Below are positions 48,983-58,508 of a stretch of 64,000 bases of DNA, piece after piece. A program made the position numbers and the translations under genes. Each line of letters begins with the position of its first letter. The stretch's first letter is position 1. The DNA is from Salinibacterium sp. UTAS2018. Its GTDB lineage: Bacteria > Actinomycetota > Actinomycetes > Actinomycetales > Microbacteriaceae. The notes beneath the pieces are model-generated. The model was given only the letters and a program-made list of their open reading frames with translations, made no database searches and was not told the origin of the DNA. Where the stretch lies: NCBI RefSeq assembly GCF_004118935.1, contig NZ_CP035375.1, forward strand, positions 930,001-994,000, read 5' to 3'.

Positions 48983-49732
48983 ATGCTCAGCCTGATTCTG
49001 CTCTCCTTTGTTGCGGGAGTTCTTACCGTCGCGGCCCCGTGCGTGCTGCCCCTGCTACCCGTCATCGTCGGCGGTTCGATCGCCCGCACGAGTAGCGACT
49101 CGACCGTGGCTGAGCGTCAGTGGTTCCGCCCGGTCGTTATCGCCGTGAGCCTCGCTGGCTCCGTCATTCTCTTCACTCTGTTGCTCAAGGCAACGACGGC
49201 ACTGCTCGGGATTCCACAGTTGGTCTGGCAGATCATCGCTGGCGGCATCCTGATCATCTTCGGTCTCACGCTGGTATTCCCGGCGCTCTGGGAACGTTTC
49301 ATGATGGCCACGGGCATCCAAAACCGCACTAACGCCGTGATGAATCGCTCGTACTCGCGCGGCGGTCTCGGTGGCGACGTGATGCTCGGCGCTGCTCTCG
49401 GCCCGACGTTCAGCAGTTGCTCCCCCACCTACGCGTTGATTCTGGCGACGGTGCTTCCTGTCTCGTTCGGCGAAGGCCTGCTGTACATCGTGGTCTACGC
49501 GCTCGGTCTCGCGATCGCTCTTTTGATGATCGCGTTTTTGGGCCAAGCCTTCGCGCGCAAGTTGGGCTGGCTTGCCAACCCGAACGGTGTCTTCAAGCGC
49601 GTAGTCGGCATCATCCTGCTCGTCGTCGGCCTTGCGGTGATTCTGGGCCTCGACAAGCAATTTCAGAGCTACGTTCTCGAGCAGGGCTGGTACGACCCGA
49701 TCCAACGATTCGAAGAAAACATCACCGGCTAG
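48983..49732 (+). CDS. ccdA: CcdA/DsbD-like membrane thiol transporter
   Basis: A 249-aa protein with six or seven helices. The redox Cys pair occurs as APCVLPLLPVIVG (helix 1) and GPTFSSCSPTYALIL (helix 4), the hallmark of the CcdA/DsbD-beta family. It moves electrons from cytosolic thioredoxin to the outside. The preceding gene (spacing 6 bases) encodes the likely acceptor. No cytochrome-c maturation genes (ccsA/resB) are near, so it probably serves extracellular disulphide reduction more generally. Confidence 0.88.
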   Translation: MLSLILLSFVAGVLTVAAPCVLPLLPVIVGGSIARTSSDSTVAERQWFRPVVIAVSLAGSVILFTLLLKATTALLGIPQLVWQIIAGGILIIFGLTLVFPALWERFMMATGIQNRTNAVMNRSYSRGGLGGDVMLGAALGPTFSSCSPTYALILATVLPVSFGEGLLYIVVYALGLAIALLMIAFLGQAFARKLGWLANPNGVFKRVVGIILLVVGLAVILGLDKQFQSYVLEQGWYDPIQRFEENITG

Positions 49733-49780
49733 TCGCCGCGAGAGTAGGCTTCGGGCACTCGTTCGCAACCGGAGGTTGTC

Positions 49781-50200
49781 ATGGTTCCCGAAATTAACTA
49801 CATCGCGGTCATCCTCGCGACTCTCTCCAGCATGATCGTCGGCACCATCTGGTATTCGCCGCGCGTTTTTGGCAACTACTGGATGAAAGCCGCGGGTATC
49901 ACACCGAGCGGAAACGCGGCAGATGCGCTCCGTCCCATCGTCGTCACCGTCATCGTGAGCTTCATCACCGCCTGGGTACTCGCGGGCGCAGCATTCATCG
50001 CCTTCGACTTTTACGGTGGCGGCTTCTTCGTGAACACACTGCTGACGAGCATCGTGCTGTGGGGCGGATTCACGGCCGCTCGTTTCATCACGCATGATCA
50101 GTTCGATGGCCGCCCGAACGGCCTTACGGTGCTCAACGTGAGCCACGAGTTCGTCACCATTGTTGTGATGGCGTTAATTATCGGAGTCTGGCCCGCGTAA
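49781..50200 (+). CDS. DUF1761 membrane protein
   Basis: A 139-aa protein with four helices. The family signature VILATLSSMIVGTIWYSPRV, then FGNYWMKAAGI, a helix VVTVIVSFITAWVLAGAAFI, and LTSIVLWGGFTAARFITHDQ match DUF1761. Function unknown. It begins 48 bases after ccdA with an AGGTTG-type site, so it may be expressed separately. Confidence 0.85.
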   Translation: MVPEINYIAVILATLSSMIVGTIWYSPRVFGNYWMKAAGITPSGNAADALRPIVVTVIVSFITAWVLAGAAFIAFDFYGGGFFVNTLLTSIVLWGGFTAARFITHDQFDGRPNGLTVLNVSHEFVTIVVMALIIGVWPA

Positions 50201-50260
50201 CCTCCGGGCCACCCGCCCGACGGCGCGGTGTTGCCATCGCTCTGCGGCCTGCGCAGGAGG

Positions 50261-50557
50261 CTAGATCAGCTGAATCGTAACCTCGGCCGTATCGCCGGCT
50301 TCTAAGCCTTCAGCGTGCCGCACAGCGATCTTCACGGGCAAAAAGTAGCTGTCTTCGAGGCTGCTATCGGGAAAGATTGAAGTGGTCCACGTGGTCGCGC
50401 CAACCGTGACCTCGACCGCGATGGCACCGAAGCCCCGCGGGGGTGACGGAATCTCCTTGATGTCGACTCCGACATCCGGCGGCACCTGAAGAAAGTGCAC
50501 ACTCGGCTTCGACGCCCACGGTGTGAGCTCAGAGGTGAATTCGAATGCCGGTTTCAT
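50261..50557 (-). CDS. DUF1905 protein
   Basis: A 98-aa beta-barrel-type protein: EFTSELTPWASKPSVHFLQV, GFGAIAVEVTVGATTWTTSI, FPDSSLEDSYFLPVKIAVRH, ending in AEVTIQLI. This is the DUF1905 pattern (strand-G-x-x-W-x-T-S-L/I-P); the usual C-terminal bacteriocin-protection helix domain is absent. Cytosolic; role unknown. Lies downstream of the OsmC terminator. Confidence 0.88.
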   Translation of the reverse strand: MKPAFEFTSELTPWASKPSVHFLQVPPDVGVDIKEIPSPPRGFGAIAVEVTVGATTWTTSIFPDSSLEDSYFLPVKIAVRHAEGLEAGDTAEVTIQLI

Positions 50558-50592
50558 ATCCCGAGGCTACTCGTCAATGCTGCGGTTAACAG

Positions 50593-50625
50593 AAAATCGA
50601 CCGGCAGCCTGAGCTACCGGTCGAT
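50593..50625 (-). terminator. Intrinsic terminator of the OsmC gene
   Basis: On the minus strand the arms ATCGACCGGTAG and CTGCCGGTCGAT pair (one mismatch) around a 6-base loop, followed by TTTT. It lies 31 bases after the OsmC-family stop codon. Confidence 0.88.
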
Positions 50626-50655
50626 CATGTCCGAGGGCATCATCATGGGGTGCCG

Positions 50656-51207
50656 TTAGCCCTTGACCACCTGCGTGGTGATGGAGGTGGGGTTAGCAAA
50701 GAGGTCGAGTACCGGGCAGTGAGCGTCAACGGCATCGCGCAGCTCGTCGTAGCGTTCCTGCGATTCCGGACCAGTAATGGTGGCGTACAGGCGAATCGCT
50801 CCGAATCCGTTGCGGACGTTCTTGTCGATGCCAAAGAGGCCACGAACATCGAGGTCGCCCTCGGCCTTGACGGAGATGTCATCCACTTGGATGTCGAGCG
50901 CCTGAGCGTAGAGGCGAAAGACCACTACCTGACACGCGATCAGTGCGCCGAGCGCAATCTCTACCGGGCTGGCGGCAACATCATCACCCGCGAGCCCCTC
51001 GGGCTCGTCGATGTGGAAGATGTGCTTGCCGGCTTTGAGGACAGTGCCGACGGAACCAACCCCCTTGCCAGTGACGGCGTAGGTGAGTTCTGCAGCGGCT
51101 GGCTTGGCGGCGATTCGCGAGTTCCACGCGGAGCCCGCGGCAGTCAGGCGTGCGGCTCGGTCGGCAGCGAGGTCAGTGGTCGTGGTGTCGTTAGTGAGAA
51201 GTGTCAT
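50656..51207 (-). CDS. OsmC-family peroxiredoxin-like protein
   Basis: A 183-aa OsmC/Ohr-fold protein. ATG at 51207 is used; the open frame to 51426 lies outside conserved sequence. Core elements are DEPEGLAGDDVAASPVEIAL, GALIACQVVVFRLYAQAL (first catalytic Cys in the GALIAC turn) and RDAVDAHCPVLDLFANPTSI (second Cys in AHCPV). The two Cys reduce organic hydroperoxides in this family. Monocistronic, with its own terminator. Confidence 0.88.
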   Translation of the reverse strand: MTLLTNDTTTTDLAADRAARLTAAGSAWNSRIAAKPAAAELTYAVTGKGVGSVGTVLKAGKHIFHIDEPEGLAGDDVAASPVEIALGALIACQVVVFRLYAQALDIQVDDISVKAEGDLDVRGLFGIDKNVRNGFGAIRLYATITGPESQERYDELRDAVDAHCPVLDLFANPTSITTQVVKG

Positions 51208-51292
51208 GCGGCGACGGTAATCGCGATCGTTCACGCCCGCGAGAACGTGACGTAACGCTCCGACACACTGCTTAACACAGCGAAATAATGCG

Positions 51293-52681
51293 TTAGCGCG
51301 TGCGTACCCGCAAGGCCACAGGAATGGATGCCACGGCCAACACGGCCGCAAGGCCGAGAGCTGCCACGAAACCCATACCGTTCGTGAGCCCGCCGACGGC
51401 AGCGAAGACGAGACCGCCGAAAGCAATCGCTACGGCGCCACCAGCGGCATCCGAAATCGACAGCGCAGCGCTGTTGAAGCCCTGGTCACGCGAGCTTGAG
51501 TGGCTGAGAACGAGAGTGGAGAGCCGCGGGAAAGTGATTCCCATGCCGGCGCCGGCGACAAGCCAGCCCGCCGCGGCAATCCAGAGCGAAAGCATGAAGT
51601 ACGCCGTCACGAACTGGGTCGCAAGCCCCACACTCAGCAACAGCGATCCGACCACCACCACCTGACTGTGTGAGACCGACTCGGGCAGGCGCCCCTGCAG
51701 CGCTGAACCGACCGCCCACGACACCGCGCCCACAGTGAGGATGAGTCCCGCGGCCCACGCCGGCAAACCGTAGCGTTCGTTGAGGAGGTACGGCAGATAC
51801 ACCTCGGTTGAGAAGAACGCTGCAGCGAAGACACCACGGAGGACAATCGTGGTGGGCAAGCCACGGCGCAGAGTGAGCGAACCCTCGGGCAGCAACGGGC
51901 GCAGTGCGATGATCGCTATCACGAGCGCTGCGATCGCCAACGGCCACGCGAAGGCTCCGTCGGTCTCACCGCCGAGGCTGATGGCCACGATCGCCACGGC
52001 AGCGACGACTGCCCACACGACGGCTCGCTTGCCCGAAGACTTCTCCCCCACCGTGATCGGCTGGTCGAGCAGAACGCGCACGGCGGGCAGGATCGCAGCA
52101 CCCGCGGCCATGACGAGAAAGACAACACCGAAGAAAACCCAGTGCCAGCTGATCTGCTCGGCGACAACGCCGGCGAGCGGCGGGCCGATCAGCGAGGGCA
52201 GCACCCAGGCTGATGCAAACAGCCCAAAGATCTTCGGATGCAACACTGCCGGGTACAGCCGGGCCACCACCACGTAGAGCGCCACAATGAGCGCACCAGA
52301 ACCCAGCCCCTGCAAGAAGCGCCCCACGATGAAAATGCCCATCGTTCCGGCGAAGCCAGCCACGAGAAGACCGACGGTGAACACCGCCATGGCGGCGATC
52401 AGGGGTTTGGCGGGACCCGTGCGGTCAGACCATTGCCCGGCCAGCACCATGCCGATCACGCTCGCGGCAAGGCTGCTCGAGAAGGCAACGGAGTAGAGCG
52501 ACTGACCATCGAGGTCACGGCTAATCGTGGGCATGACCGTCGTGACCGCGAGGGTCTCGAACGCTCCCAAGAAGATCAGCGAAAAAGCGCCGATTGTGGT
52601 CCACATCACCTGTGGCGAAAAGATGCTGGAAGGAATCGGAATGGGGCTGGTGGGCGTGCCCACCGGGGTGCTGCTTGTCAT
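51293..52681 (-). CDS. MFS drug-efflux-type transporter
   Basis: A 462-aa major-facilitator protein with 12-14 helices. Features seen: FETLAVTTVMPTISRDLDGQ in helix 1, the loop GQWSDRTGPAKPLI (MFS motif A), GRFLQGLGSGALIVALYVVVARLYP (drug:H+ motif), and VLPSLIGPPLAGVVAEQISWHWVFF (motif C-like). This is the pattern of the DHA2 family. The substrate cannot be read. No linked regulator. Confidence 0.9.
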   Translation of the reverse strand: MTSSTPVGTPTSPIPIPSSIFSPQVMWTTIGAFSLIFLGAFETLAVTTVMPTISRDLDGQSLYSVAFSSSLAASVIGMVLAGQWSDRTGPAKPLIAAMAVFTVGLLVAGFAGTMGIFIVGRFLQGLGSGALIVALYVVVARLYPAVLHPKIFGLFASAWVLPSLIGPPLAGVVAEQISWHWVFFGVVFLVMAAGAAILPAVRVLLDQPITVGEKSSGKRAVVWAVVAAVAIVAISLGGETDGAFAWPLAIAALVIAIIALRPLLPEGSLTLRRGLPTTIVLRGVFAAAFFSTEVYLPYLLNERYGLPAWAAGLILTVGAVSWAVGSALQGRLPESVSHSQVVVVGSLLLSVGLATQFVTAYFMLSLWIAAAGWLVAGAGMGITFPRLSTLVLSHSSSRDQGFNSAALSISDAAGGAVAIAFGGLVFAAVGGLTNGMGFVAALGLAAVLAVASIPVALRVRTR

Positions 52682-52849
52682 GGTGTTGTGCTCTTCAGTA
52701 GTACGAAGCTACTGCAGACGGGGCGGATCGTCCCTCGTCAGGGCGGTGACTCAATCACGCGCGTGTACTGGCGGCTGCGGTGCTCTCTCAGTGTACGCCG
52801 CAGCCGACGCAAAACAACCAAATTTGACTAAGTTTGAGCGGTATTCTCG

Positions 52850-53182
52850 CTAAGAGATTTCGACGACCGTGCCCTGGCCGAGTTCGTCAGCGTCGGCATC
52901 CGTTTGCACGGCAAAAACGCCCGTCGGAATACCCGGCAGGTTCGCTACGCGGTTGGCAACACCCATGAGCGTTGACTCGTCAGCACCCGTGATCACGATG
53001 ACGTAGGCCTCGTTAAAGACGTCGCCTTCTTCAACGACAAAGATCTCCCCACCCTCATCGAGTTCAGCCGTGAACTCCACGAGTGACTCGATCCAGGGGA
53101 AGCGGCTCTCACCCTCGGCTACCTCGGTGTCGGGGGTAAGGGGAACGTGGATTTCGACGACAAGCTCGGCAGTTTCAGACAT
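52850..53182 (-). CDS. Hypothetical acidic protein, 110 aa
   Basis: ATG at 53182; a longer frame to 53242 has no better support. Strongly acidic (many Asp/Glu), soluble: ELVVEIHVPLTPDTEVAEGE, EFTAELDEGGEIFVVEEGD, MGVANRVANLPGIPTGVFAV. Probably a small alpha/beta protein. It lies 65 bases downstream of gatB on the same strand, so it may share the gatB transcript. No function assigned. Confidence 0.65.
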   Translation of the reverse strand: MSETAELVVEIHVPLTPDTEVAEGESRFPWIESLVEFTAELDEGGEIFVVEEGDVFNEAYVIVITGADESTLMGVANRVANLPGIPTGVFAVQTDADADELGQGTVVEIS

Positions 53183-53247
53183 GACCTCAACGGTACTGCC
53201 TACAACTGACGTTCGAGCCGTGCCAAGCCCACGCCGCGTCAAGCGCC

Positions 53248-54765
53248 TTATTCGGCGGCAGCGCGCTCCAAGACCAATTCGCGAACGCGCGCAGCGTCAG
53301 CTTGACCCCGCATCGCCTTCATGACCGCACCGATCACGGCACCAGCAGCCTGCACCTTGCCCTCGCGAATCTTCGCAAGAACATCGGGCTGGGCAGCAAG
53401 AGCCTCATCGATAGCCGCAATCAGCGGGCCGTCGTCAGACACGAGCTTGAGCCCTCGGCTCTCGACAACCTCGGCGGGAGTTCCCTCGCCAGCGATAACA
53501 CCCTCGAGAACCTGGCGGGCCAGGCTGTCATTGAGAACACCGTCGTTCATGAGCGCAACGAGAGCCGCGACATCCTCAGGGCTAATGAGCGAGCTCGGGT
53601 CAGCCCCCTGGATGTTGGCGAGGCGAGCGATTTCGCCCGTCCACCACTTGCGCGCTTGAGCTGGTGTCGTTCCGGCCTCAACTGTTGCTTCGATCTCGCT
53701 GAAGAGTCCGGCGTTGTTGACATCGCGGAATTCAAGGTCAGTGAAGCCCCACGCAGCCTGCAGGCGCTTGCGACGCTGGGCCGGTGGCTCGGGAAGAGCC
53801 GCACGCAGCTCAGCAATGAGCTCAGCCGAGGGCTCAACCGGAAGAAGGTCGGGCTCGGGGAAGTAACGGTAGTCATCAGCGTCGCTCTTGGGGCGACCCG
53901 CACTCGTGACACCGGTGTCTTCGTGCCAGTGGCGGGTCTCCTGAGTGATCGTGCCACCCTTCTGAAGAATGGCCGCCTGGCGCTGGATCTCATAGCGAAC
54001 TGCACGCTCGACGCTGCGCATCGAGTTCACGTTCTTCGTTTCGGTGCGCGTGCCGAGCTTTCCGGAACCGCGGGGACTCAACGAAATATTCGCGTCACAG
54101 CGCAAGTTGCCACGCTCCATGCGCGCTTCAGAAATGCCCAGCGAGCGAACGATGTCGCGAATAGCCGAGACATAGGCCTTGCCGACCTCAGGAGCATCCG
54201 CTTCAGCACCCGTGATCATGTGCGTGACGATTTCGACGAGAGGAACGCCCGCGCGGTTGTAGTCAACCAGCGAATACTCGGCACCTTGGATGCGACCAGT
54301 CGAGCCACCCACGTGGGTGAGCTTGCCGGCGTCTTCTTCCATGTGCGCGCGCTCGATCGGAATCGTAATCGTGCGACCGCTCTCGAGCTCGATCTCAACC
54401 GAGCCCTCAAAGGCAATCGGCTCATCGAACTGGCTGATCTGATAGTTCTTCGCCAGATCGGGGTAGAAGTAGTTCTTGCGGGCGAAGCGCGAACTCGGCG
54501 CGATCTCGCAGCCGAGCGCGAGCCCTAGGGAGATCGAATACTTGATCGCCTCTTCGTTGACGACAGGCAGGCTGCCGGGCAAACCGAGATCAACCGGAGT
54601 GATCATGGTGTTCGGTTCAGCATCGCCCGCACCCGCCGCAGCAGGGTTCGGAGCATCCGAGAACATCTTGGTCTGGGTATTCAACTCGACGTGCACCTCG
54701 AAACCGAGCGTCGGCTCAAATAGTTCGAGTGCTTTGTCGTAGTCCATCAATTCAGCTTTAGCCAC
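53248..54765 (-). CDS. gatB: Aspartyl/glutamyl-tRNA amidotransferase subunit B
   Basis: A 505-aa subunit. Motifs: [72 protein letters not shown] and the C-terminal YqeY-like tail. It binds Glu-tRNA(Gln)/Asp-tRNA(Asn) and performs transamidation with GatA and GatC. The start is taken as GTG 54765, which overlaps the EamA gene's end by 8 bases; ATG at 54747 is possible. Unusually, gatA and gatC are not adjacent: 1.9 kb of other DNA lies between. Confidence 0.95.
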   Translation of the reverse strand: MAKAELMDYDKALELFEPTLGFEVHVELNTQTKMFSDAPNPAAAGAGDAEPNTMITPVDLGLPGSLPVVNEEAIKYSISLGLALGCEIAPSSRFARKNYFYPDLAKNYQISQFDEPIAFEGSVEIELESGRTITIPIERAHMEEDAGKLTHVGGSTGRIQGAEYSLVDYNRAGVPLVEIVTHMITGAEADAPEVGKAYVSAIRDIVRSLGISEARMERGNLRCDANISLSPRGSGKLGTRTETKNVNSMRSVERAVRYEIQRQAAILQKGGTITQETRHWHEDTGVTSAGRPKSDADDYRYFPEPDLLPVEPSAELIAELRAALPEPPAQRRKRLQAAWGFTDLEFRDVNNAGLFSEIEATVEAGTTPAQARKWWTGEIARLANIQGADPSSLISPEDVAALVALMNDGVLNDSLARQVLEGVIAGEGTPAEVVESRGLKLVSDDGPLIAAIDEALAAQPDVLAKIREGKVQAAGAVIGAVMKAMRGQADAARVRELVLERAAAE

Positions 54766-55801
54766 CCAACGATTGTACGTGGCGCAGCGGCACCGTATCG
54801 GTACCCGGTTCGAGCGGCGCGGATGCCGGGGCCAAAATTGGTTCATCCTCGTCGCTCGGAAAGGCCTCGGCCTCGATCGTGAAGTCACCAATATGCTCGG
54901 ATTTCTCGGAGCGCACGAACGCGATTCCCGCCAAAATCAGGGCCCCACCCACGAACTGCATGATCGACAAGTTCTCGCCAATCAGAAGCCAGGCGTAGAT
55001 CGCTGCCGTGACAACCTCGAGCAGTCCGACGAACGACGCGAGGCGAGAACCGAGCATTTCGCTTGCCATGATGCTCGTCGAATAGGCGATGCCGGTCGCG
55101 ACGATACCCACGATGAGGAGCGGTGCCCACCACGGAGCTACAAAGCCCAACACCGTGACATCCACCAGCGGCATATCGAAGGGCACAATACCGAGCAGCC
55201 CCACGAGCCCCAAGATCACACCGCCAAGCAGCAGACCGGCCGATGCCAGAGCGACAGCGGGAAGCCCCTCACTCGTGCGCGCAGCAATCACGTAGTACAC
55301 CGCCGCGCCGATCGCAGCGAGGGCCCCAAACATGATGCCCACCGGGTCGAGCGCTCCCGACCCTTCCGGTGACACCACGAGAATCAGCCCGCCCAGCGCG
55401 ACGACCGAGCCAATCAACACCACTGCTTTCGGCGTGCGTCGTGACGTGGCCCACGCGAAGGCCACGAGCAGCAAAGGGGCCATGTACTCAAGCAGAATCG
55501 CGATCCCCACGGGGATACGTTCAATCGCCGCAAAGTAAACCAGCTGGGTACCTGAAACCCCGATCGTTGCCATGAGGAGGATGCGGCTGCGCGCGTACCA
55601 GAGCGCGATCCAGCGCCCCTTGAGCGCCATGAATGCGAAGGGCGCAAGCACCGCACCCCCGATGAGCACGCGCACTGTGACCGCCGCAGCGGGACTCCAC
55701 CCTGCTTCCAACACCGGCTTGATGAGTGCCCCCGACAGGCCAAAACTGGCGGCGGCGATCAGTGCGATTAACAAACCGAGGGACGTGGAGGGCTGTTTCA
55801 T
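54758..55801 (-). CDS. EamA/DMT-family transporter
   Basis: A 347-aa protein with ten predicted helices in two EamA halves. First half: [54 protein letters not shown]. Second half: [60 protein letters not shown]. It is a metabolite exporter or importer of unknown substrate. The C-terminal 45 residues are a cytosolic acidic tail. Divergent from the CGNR regulator gene and upstream of gatB on the same strand. Confidence 0.9.
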   Translation of the reverse strand: MKQPSTSLGLLIALIAAASFGLSGALIKPVLEAGWSPAAAVTVRVLIGGAVLAPFAFMALKGRWIALWYARSRILLMATIGVSGTQLVYFAAIERIPVGIAILLEYMAPLLLVAFAWATSRRTPKAVVLIGSVVALGGLILVVSPEGSGALDPVGIMFGALAAIGAAVYYVIAARTSEGLPAVALASAGLLLGGVILGLVGLLGIVPFDMPLVDVTVLGFVAPWWAPLLIVGIVATGIAYSTSIMASEMLGSRLASFVGLLEVVTAAIYAWLLIGENLSIMQFVGGALILAGIAFVRSEKSEHIGDFTIEAEAFPSDEDEPILAPASAPLEPGTDTVPLRHVQSLGG

Positions 55802-55872
55802 GGGCTACTGCTTCGAACGAGATTGACGAGTATTTCTGCTGACGCTAGTCTCGAAACAAATAAGGAGTCAAA

Positions 55873-56430
55873 TTGCATTTTGCCCCTGACACGGTAGAGA
55901 GTCTCGAGTTCGCGGTGTTACTCGGAAACTCGCACGAACTCGCGAGCAGATCGGGCGTCGACGAACTGATGTCGGTTAGCCAAGTGCACGACCTCGTCAT
56001 GCAGTTTCGGTTTAGCGGGCGCATCGACCGCGACGACGCCGAAGTGGCCGACGTTCGGGCCGTGCGTGACCGCATCCGCGGCATCTGGAAGCTCACGCGC
56101 GACGACGCCGCGATCGAAATCAACGCGATGCTTGCTGAAGCTAAAGCCCTGCCGTTCTTAGCGCGCCACGGGGACTCCGACTGGCACCTGCACGCCAACG
56201 ACCCCGAAGCGCCGCTCGCGGAACGTATTCAGGCCGAGGTCGGACTCGCGCTCGTCGACGTTGTGCGCTCCGACGCCATGTGGCGGTTGCGGCGCTGCGA
56301 AGCCCCCGATTGCGAAGGCCTCATGGCCGATCTCTCGCGCAACGGGTCACGACGGTTCTGCAGCATCCGTTGCGGAAACCGGATGAACCAAATTGCGTAT
56401 CGCGAACGGCAGGCCGCCGACGACGCCTAG
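55873..56430 (+). CDS. CGNR zinc-finger regulator (ABATE domain)
   Basis: A 185-aa protein. TTG at 55873 is chosen because AAGGAG lies six bases upstream. N-terminal helical ABATE-type domain (about 1-135; DLVMQFRFSGRIDRDDAEVA). The C-terminal zinc finger is CEAPDCEGLMADLSRNGSRR followed by FCSIRCGNRMNQ (Cys4, ending in the Cys-Gly-Asn-Arg signature). Such proteins are presumed stress regulators. Divergent from the EamA transporter, with 71 bases between, so it may control that gene. The pair sits inside the gatCAB locus. Confidence 0.9.
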   Translation: MHFAPDTVESLEFAVLLGNSHELASRSGVDELMSVSQVHDLVMQFRFSGRIDRDDAEVADVRAVRDRIRGIWKLTRDDAAIEINAMLAEAKALPFLARHGDSDWHLHANDPEAPLAERIQAEVGLALVDVVRSDAMWRLRRCEAPDCEGLMADLSRNGSRRFCSIRCGNRMNQIAYRERQAADDA

Positions 56431-56440
56431 CCACACGCCC

Positions 56441-56520
56441 GCACGCTTGCACGCTTGCACGCCTGCACGCCTGCACGCCTGCACGCCTGCACGCCTGCAC
56501 GCCTGCACGCTTGCACGCTT
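56441..56520. repeat. Ten tandem 8-bp repeats GCACGCYT
   Basis: Ten uninterrupted copies: two GCACGCTT, six GCACGCCT, two GCACGCTT, symmetric in variant order. It lies 10 bases after the CGNR stop, directly joined to a second 8-bp repeat block. No coding frame of sense. The period of eight does not fit a CRISPR (no spacers). Confidence 0.97.
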
Positions 56521-56552
56521 GGATGCCCGGATACCCGGATACCCGGATACCC
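56521..56552. repeat. Four tandem 8-bp repeats GGATRCCC
   Basis: One GGATGCCC followed by three GGATACCC, continuing the 8-bp phase of the neighbouring repeat block without a gap. Together the blocks give 112 bp of 8-bp periodicity between two convergent genes. Confidence 0.95.
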
Positions 56553-56573
56553 GCGCCACGATCGCGTTAACGC

Positions 56574-56608
56574 ACTCGACCCGCGCTCACGATGAGCGCG
56601 GGTCGAGT
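56574..56608. terminator. Bidirectional hairpin terminator between CGNR gene and gatA
   Basis: Perfect 16-bp stem (left arm ACTCGACCCGCGCTCA) with a 3-base loop, 17 bases past the gatA stop on the minus strand and beyond the repeat block for the CGNR gene. No T-run on either side. Likely the end of both convergent transcripts. Confidence 0.75.
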
Positions 56609-56625
56609 GACAGAGCTGGAGTTGT

Positions 56626-58140
56626 TTAGCCGAGTGCCGGGATCTGGCTCGGCAGGGTGTGGCCCCACTGCGCTTCGAGCAAACGCTCGAGCGTGGCACC
56701 GATCTCGTAGAGGCGAGCATCGCCGCGAGCCGGCGCCATGATCTGGAAACCGGTCGGCAGTCCATCTTCGGGAGCGAGCCCCATGGGGAGACCCATACCG
56801 GGGATACCCGCGAGGTTGGCCGGAATCGTGGTGACGTCGTTGAGGTACATCGCCATCGGGTCTTCGAGCTTCTCACCGAGCTTGAACGCGGTGGTCGGCG
56901 CCGAAGGCGAGACGAGAACGTCCGCCTTCTCGAACGCTGCAGCGAAGTCGCGCTGAATGAGCGTGCGCACCTTCTGCGCGCTGCCGTAGTACGCGTCGTA
57001 GTAGCCGGCGCTCAAGGCGTAGGTACCGAGGATGATGCGGCGCTTGACCTCGTCACCGAAACCAGCTTCACGGGTCGCTGCCATGACGTCTTCAACGGTG
57101 CCGCCGCCCTGAGGCGTGACGCGGAGACCAAAGCGCACCGAGTCGAACTTGGCGAGGTTGCTCGACGCCTCGGCGGGCAGGATGAGGTAGTACGCCTCAA
57201 CGGCGTACTCAAAGTGCGGAGCATCCACTTCAACAATCTCGGCACCGAAATCGGTGAGCAACTGAAGAGCTTCGTGGAAGCGCTGCGAGACACCGGCCTG
57301 GAAGCCGGGGCTGTCGAGTTGCTTAATAACGCCCACGCGAACGCCCTTGAGGCTTTCGGCAGCGGCACCGGCACGAGCTGCGGCAGCAAACGACGGCCAC
57401 TGCTCGTTGAGCGAGGTGGAGTCGCGGGGGTCATGCCCGCCGATCACATCGTGCAGCAGTGCGGAGTCGAGGACGGTACGCGAGACAGGGCCGACCTGGT
57501 CGAGCGACGACGCCAGAGCGATCGCGCCGTAGCGCGAGACGCCACCGTACGTGGGCTTCACACCGACAGAACCAGTAACGGATGCCGGCTGGCGGATCGA
57601 CCCACCGGTGTCAGACCCGAGAGCAAGCGGGGCTTCGAACGCGGAGACCGCCGCAGCAGAGCCACCACCGGAACCACCGGGGATGCGGTCGAGATCCCAC
57701 GGGTTTCGCGTCGGACCATACGCCGAGTGCTCGGTGGACGAGCCCATGGCGAATTCGTCCATGTTGGTCTTGCCGAGCGGGATGAGGCCAGCTGCACGCA
57801 ACTTCGCCACGGGCGTTGCGTCGTAGGGCGGAACCCAGCCTTCAAGAATCTTGGAGCCCGCGGTAGTGGGCATGTCGATCGTGCAGAGCACGTCTTTGAC
57901 AGCGACGGGCACACCGGCGAGCTCACCGAGCGACTCCCCTGCTGCACGACGCTCGTCGATGCGCTGAGCGTTGGCCAGCGCATCCGCCGACACGTGCAAG
58001 AACGCGTGAACCCGGTCGTCGACGGCAGCGATACGGTCGAGGTGCGCCTGGGTTGCTTCGACAGACGAGACTTCGCCCGAGCTCAGCTTGCCGGCCAAAT
58101 CTGCTGCCGACATCGTCGTGAGGTCGTTCAAAGCTGCCAT
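56626..58140 (-). CDS. gatA: Aspartyl/glutamyl-tRNA amidotransferase subunit A
   Basis: A 504-aa amidase-signature enzyme that frees ammonia from glutamine. The Ser-cisSer-Lys triad region is seen: [20 protein letters not shown] (Lys), [20 protein letters not shown] and [20 protein letters not shown] (cis-Ser and nucleophile Ser in GSDTGGSIR). Length is normal. ATG at 58140 overlaps the last base of gatC's stop. It forms the GatCAB complex with GatB, encoded 1.9 kb downstream. Confidence 0.96.
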   Translation of the reverse strand: MAALNDLTTMSAADLAGKLSSGEVSSVEATQAHLDRIAAVDDRVHAFLHVSADALANAQRIDERRAAGESLGELAGVPVAVKDVLCTIDMPTTAGSKILEGWVPPYDATPVAKLRAAGLIPLGKTNMDEFAMGSSTEHSAYGPTRNPWDLDRIPGGSGGGSAAAVSAFEAPLALGSDTGGSIRQPASVTGSVGVKPTYGGVSRYGAIALASSLDQVGPVSRTVLDSALLHDVIGGHDPRDSTSLNEQWPSFAAAARAGAAAESLKGVRVGVIKQLDSPGFQAGVSQRFHEALQLLTDFGAEIVEVDAPHFEYAVEAYYLILPAEASSNLAKFDSVRFGLRVTPQGGGTVEDVMAATREAGFGDEVKRRIILGTYALSAGYYDAYYGSAQKVRTLIQRDFAAAFEKADVLVSPSAPTTAFKLGEKLEDPMAMYLNDVTTIPANLAGIPGMGLPMGLAPEDGLPTGFQIMAPARGDARLYEIGATLERLLEAQWGHTLPSQIPALG

Positions 58141-58454
58141 TACTGTTCTTCTCCCAGAATCGCGCTCACGGCAAAGCGTGAACCGTCGTGCTCAGGGGCG
58201 CCGGCGAGCGCCTGTTCGGTGGTGAGGGTGACGCCGGGAACATCCGCACGGAAGACGTTGCTCAAAGGAATCGGGTGGCTCGTTGCCGGAACCTCATCGG
58301 TTGCGACCTCGCTGACCTTGGCCACGGAATCAACAATCGCGCCAAGCTCTCCAGTGAGCTTCTCGATTTCGTCGTGGGTGAGGGCGATGCGGGCAAGCGA
58401 TGCGAGGTGTGTGACGACCTCAGCAGTGATCGCACCCGGATTGGTGTCAGTCAT
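58140..58454 (-). CDS. gatC: Aspartyl/glutamyl-tRNA amidotransferase subunit C
   Basis: A 104-aa helical subunit that wraps around GatA and GatB. Typical N-terminal [20 protein letters not shown] and [20 protein letters not shown], then the NVFRADV extended tail. It starts at 58454; the stop shares a base with the gatA ATG, so A and C are translationally coupled. Confidence 0.94.
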   Translation of the reverse strand: MTDTNPGAITAEVVTHLASLARIALTHDEIEKLTGELGAIVDSVAKVSEVATDEVPATSHPIPLSNVFRADVPGVTLTTEQALAGAPEHDGSRFAVSAILGEEQ

Positions 58455-58508
58455 GGAGCTCCGAAGATGGGAAACAGACAGGGAACCCCTCCAGTGTATA
58501 GAGAACTG

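Noticed and set aside
56441..56552. CRISPR array
   Set aside because: Units are 8 bp and directly adjacent, with no spacers and no cas genes.
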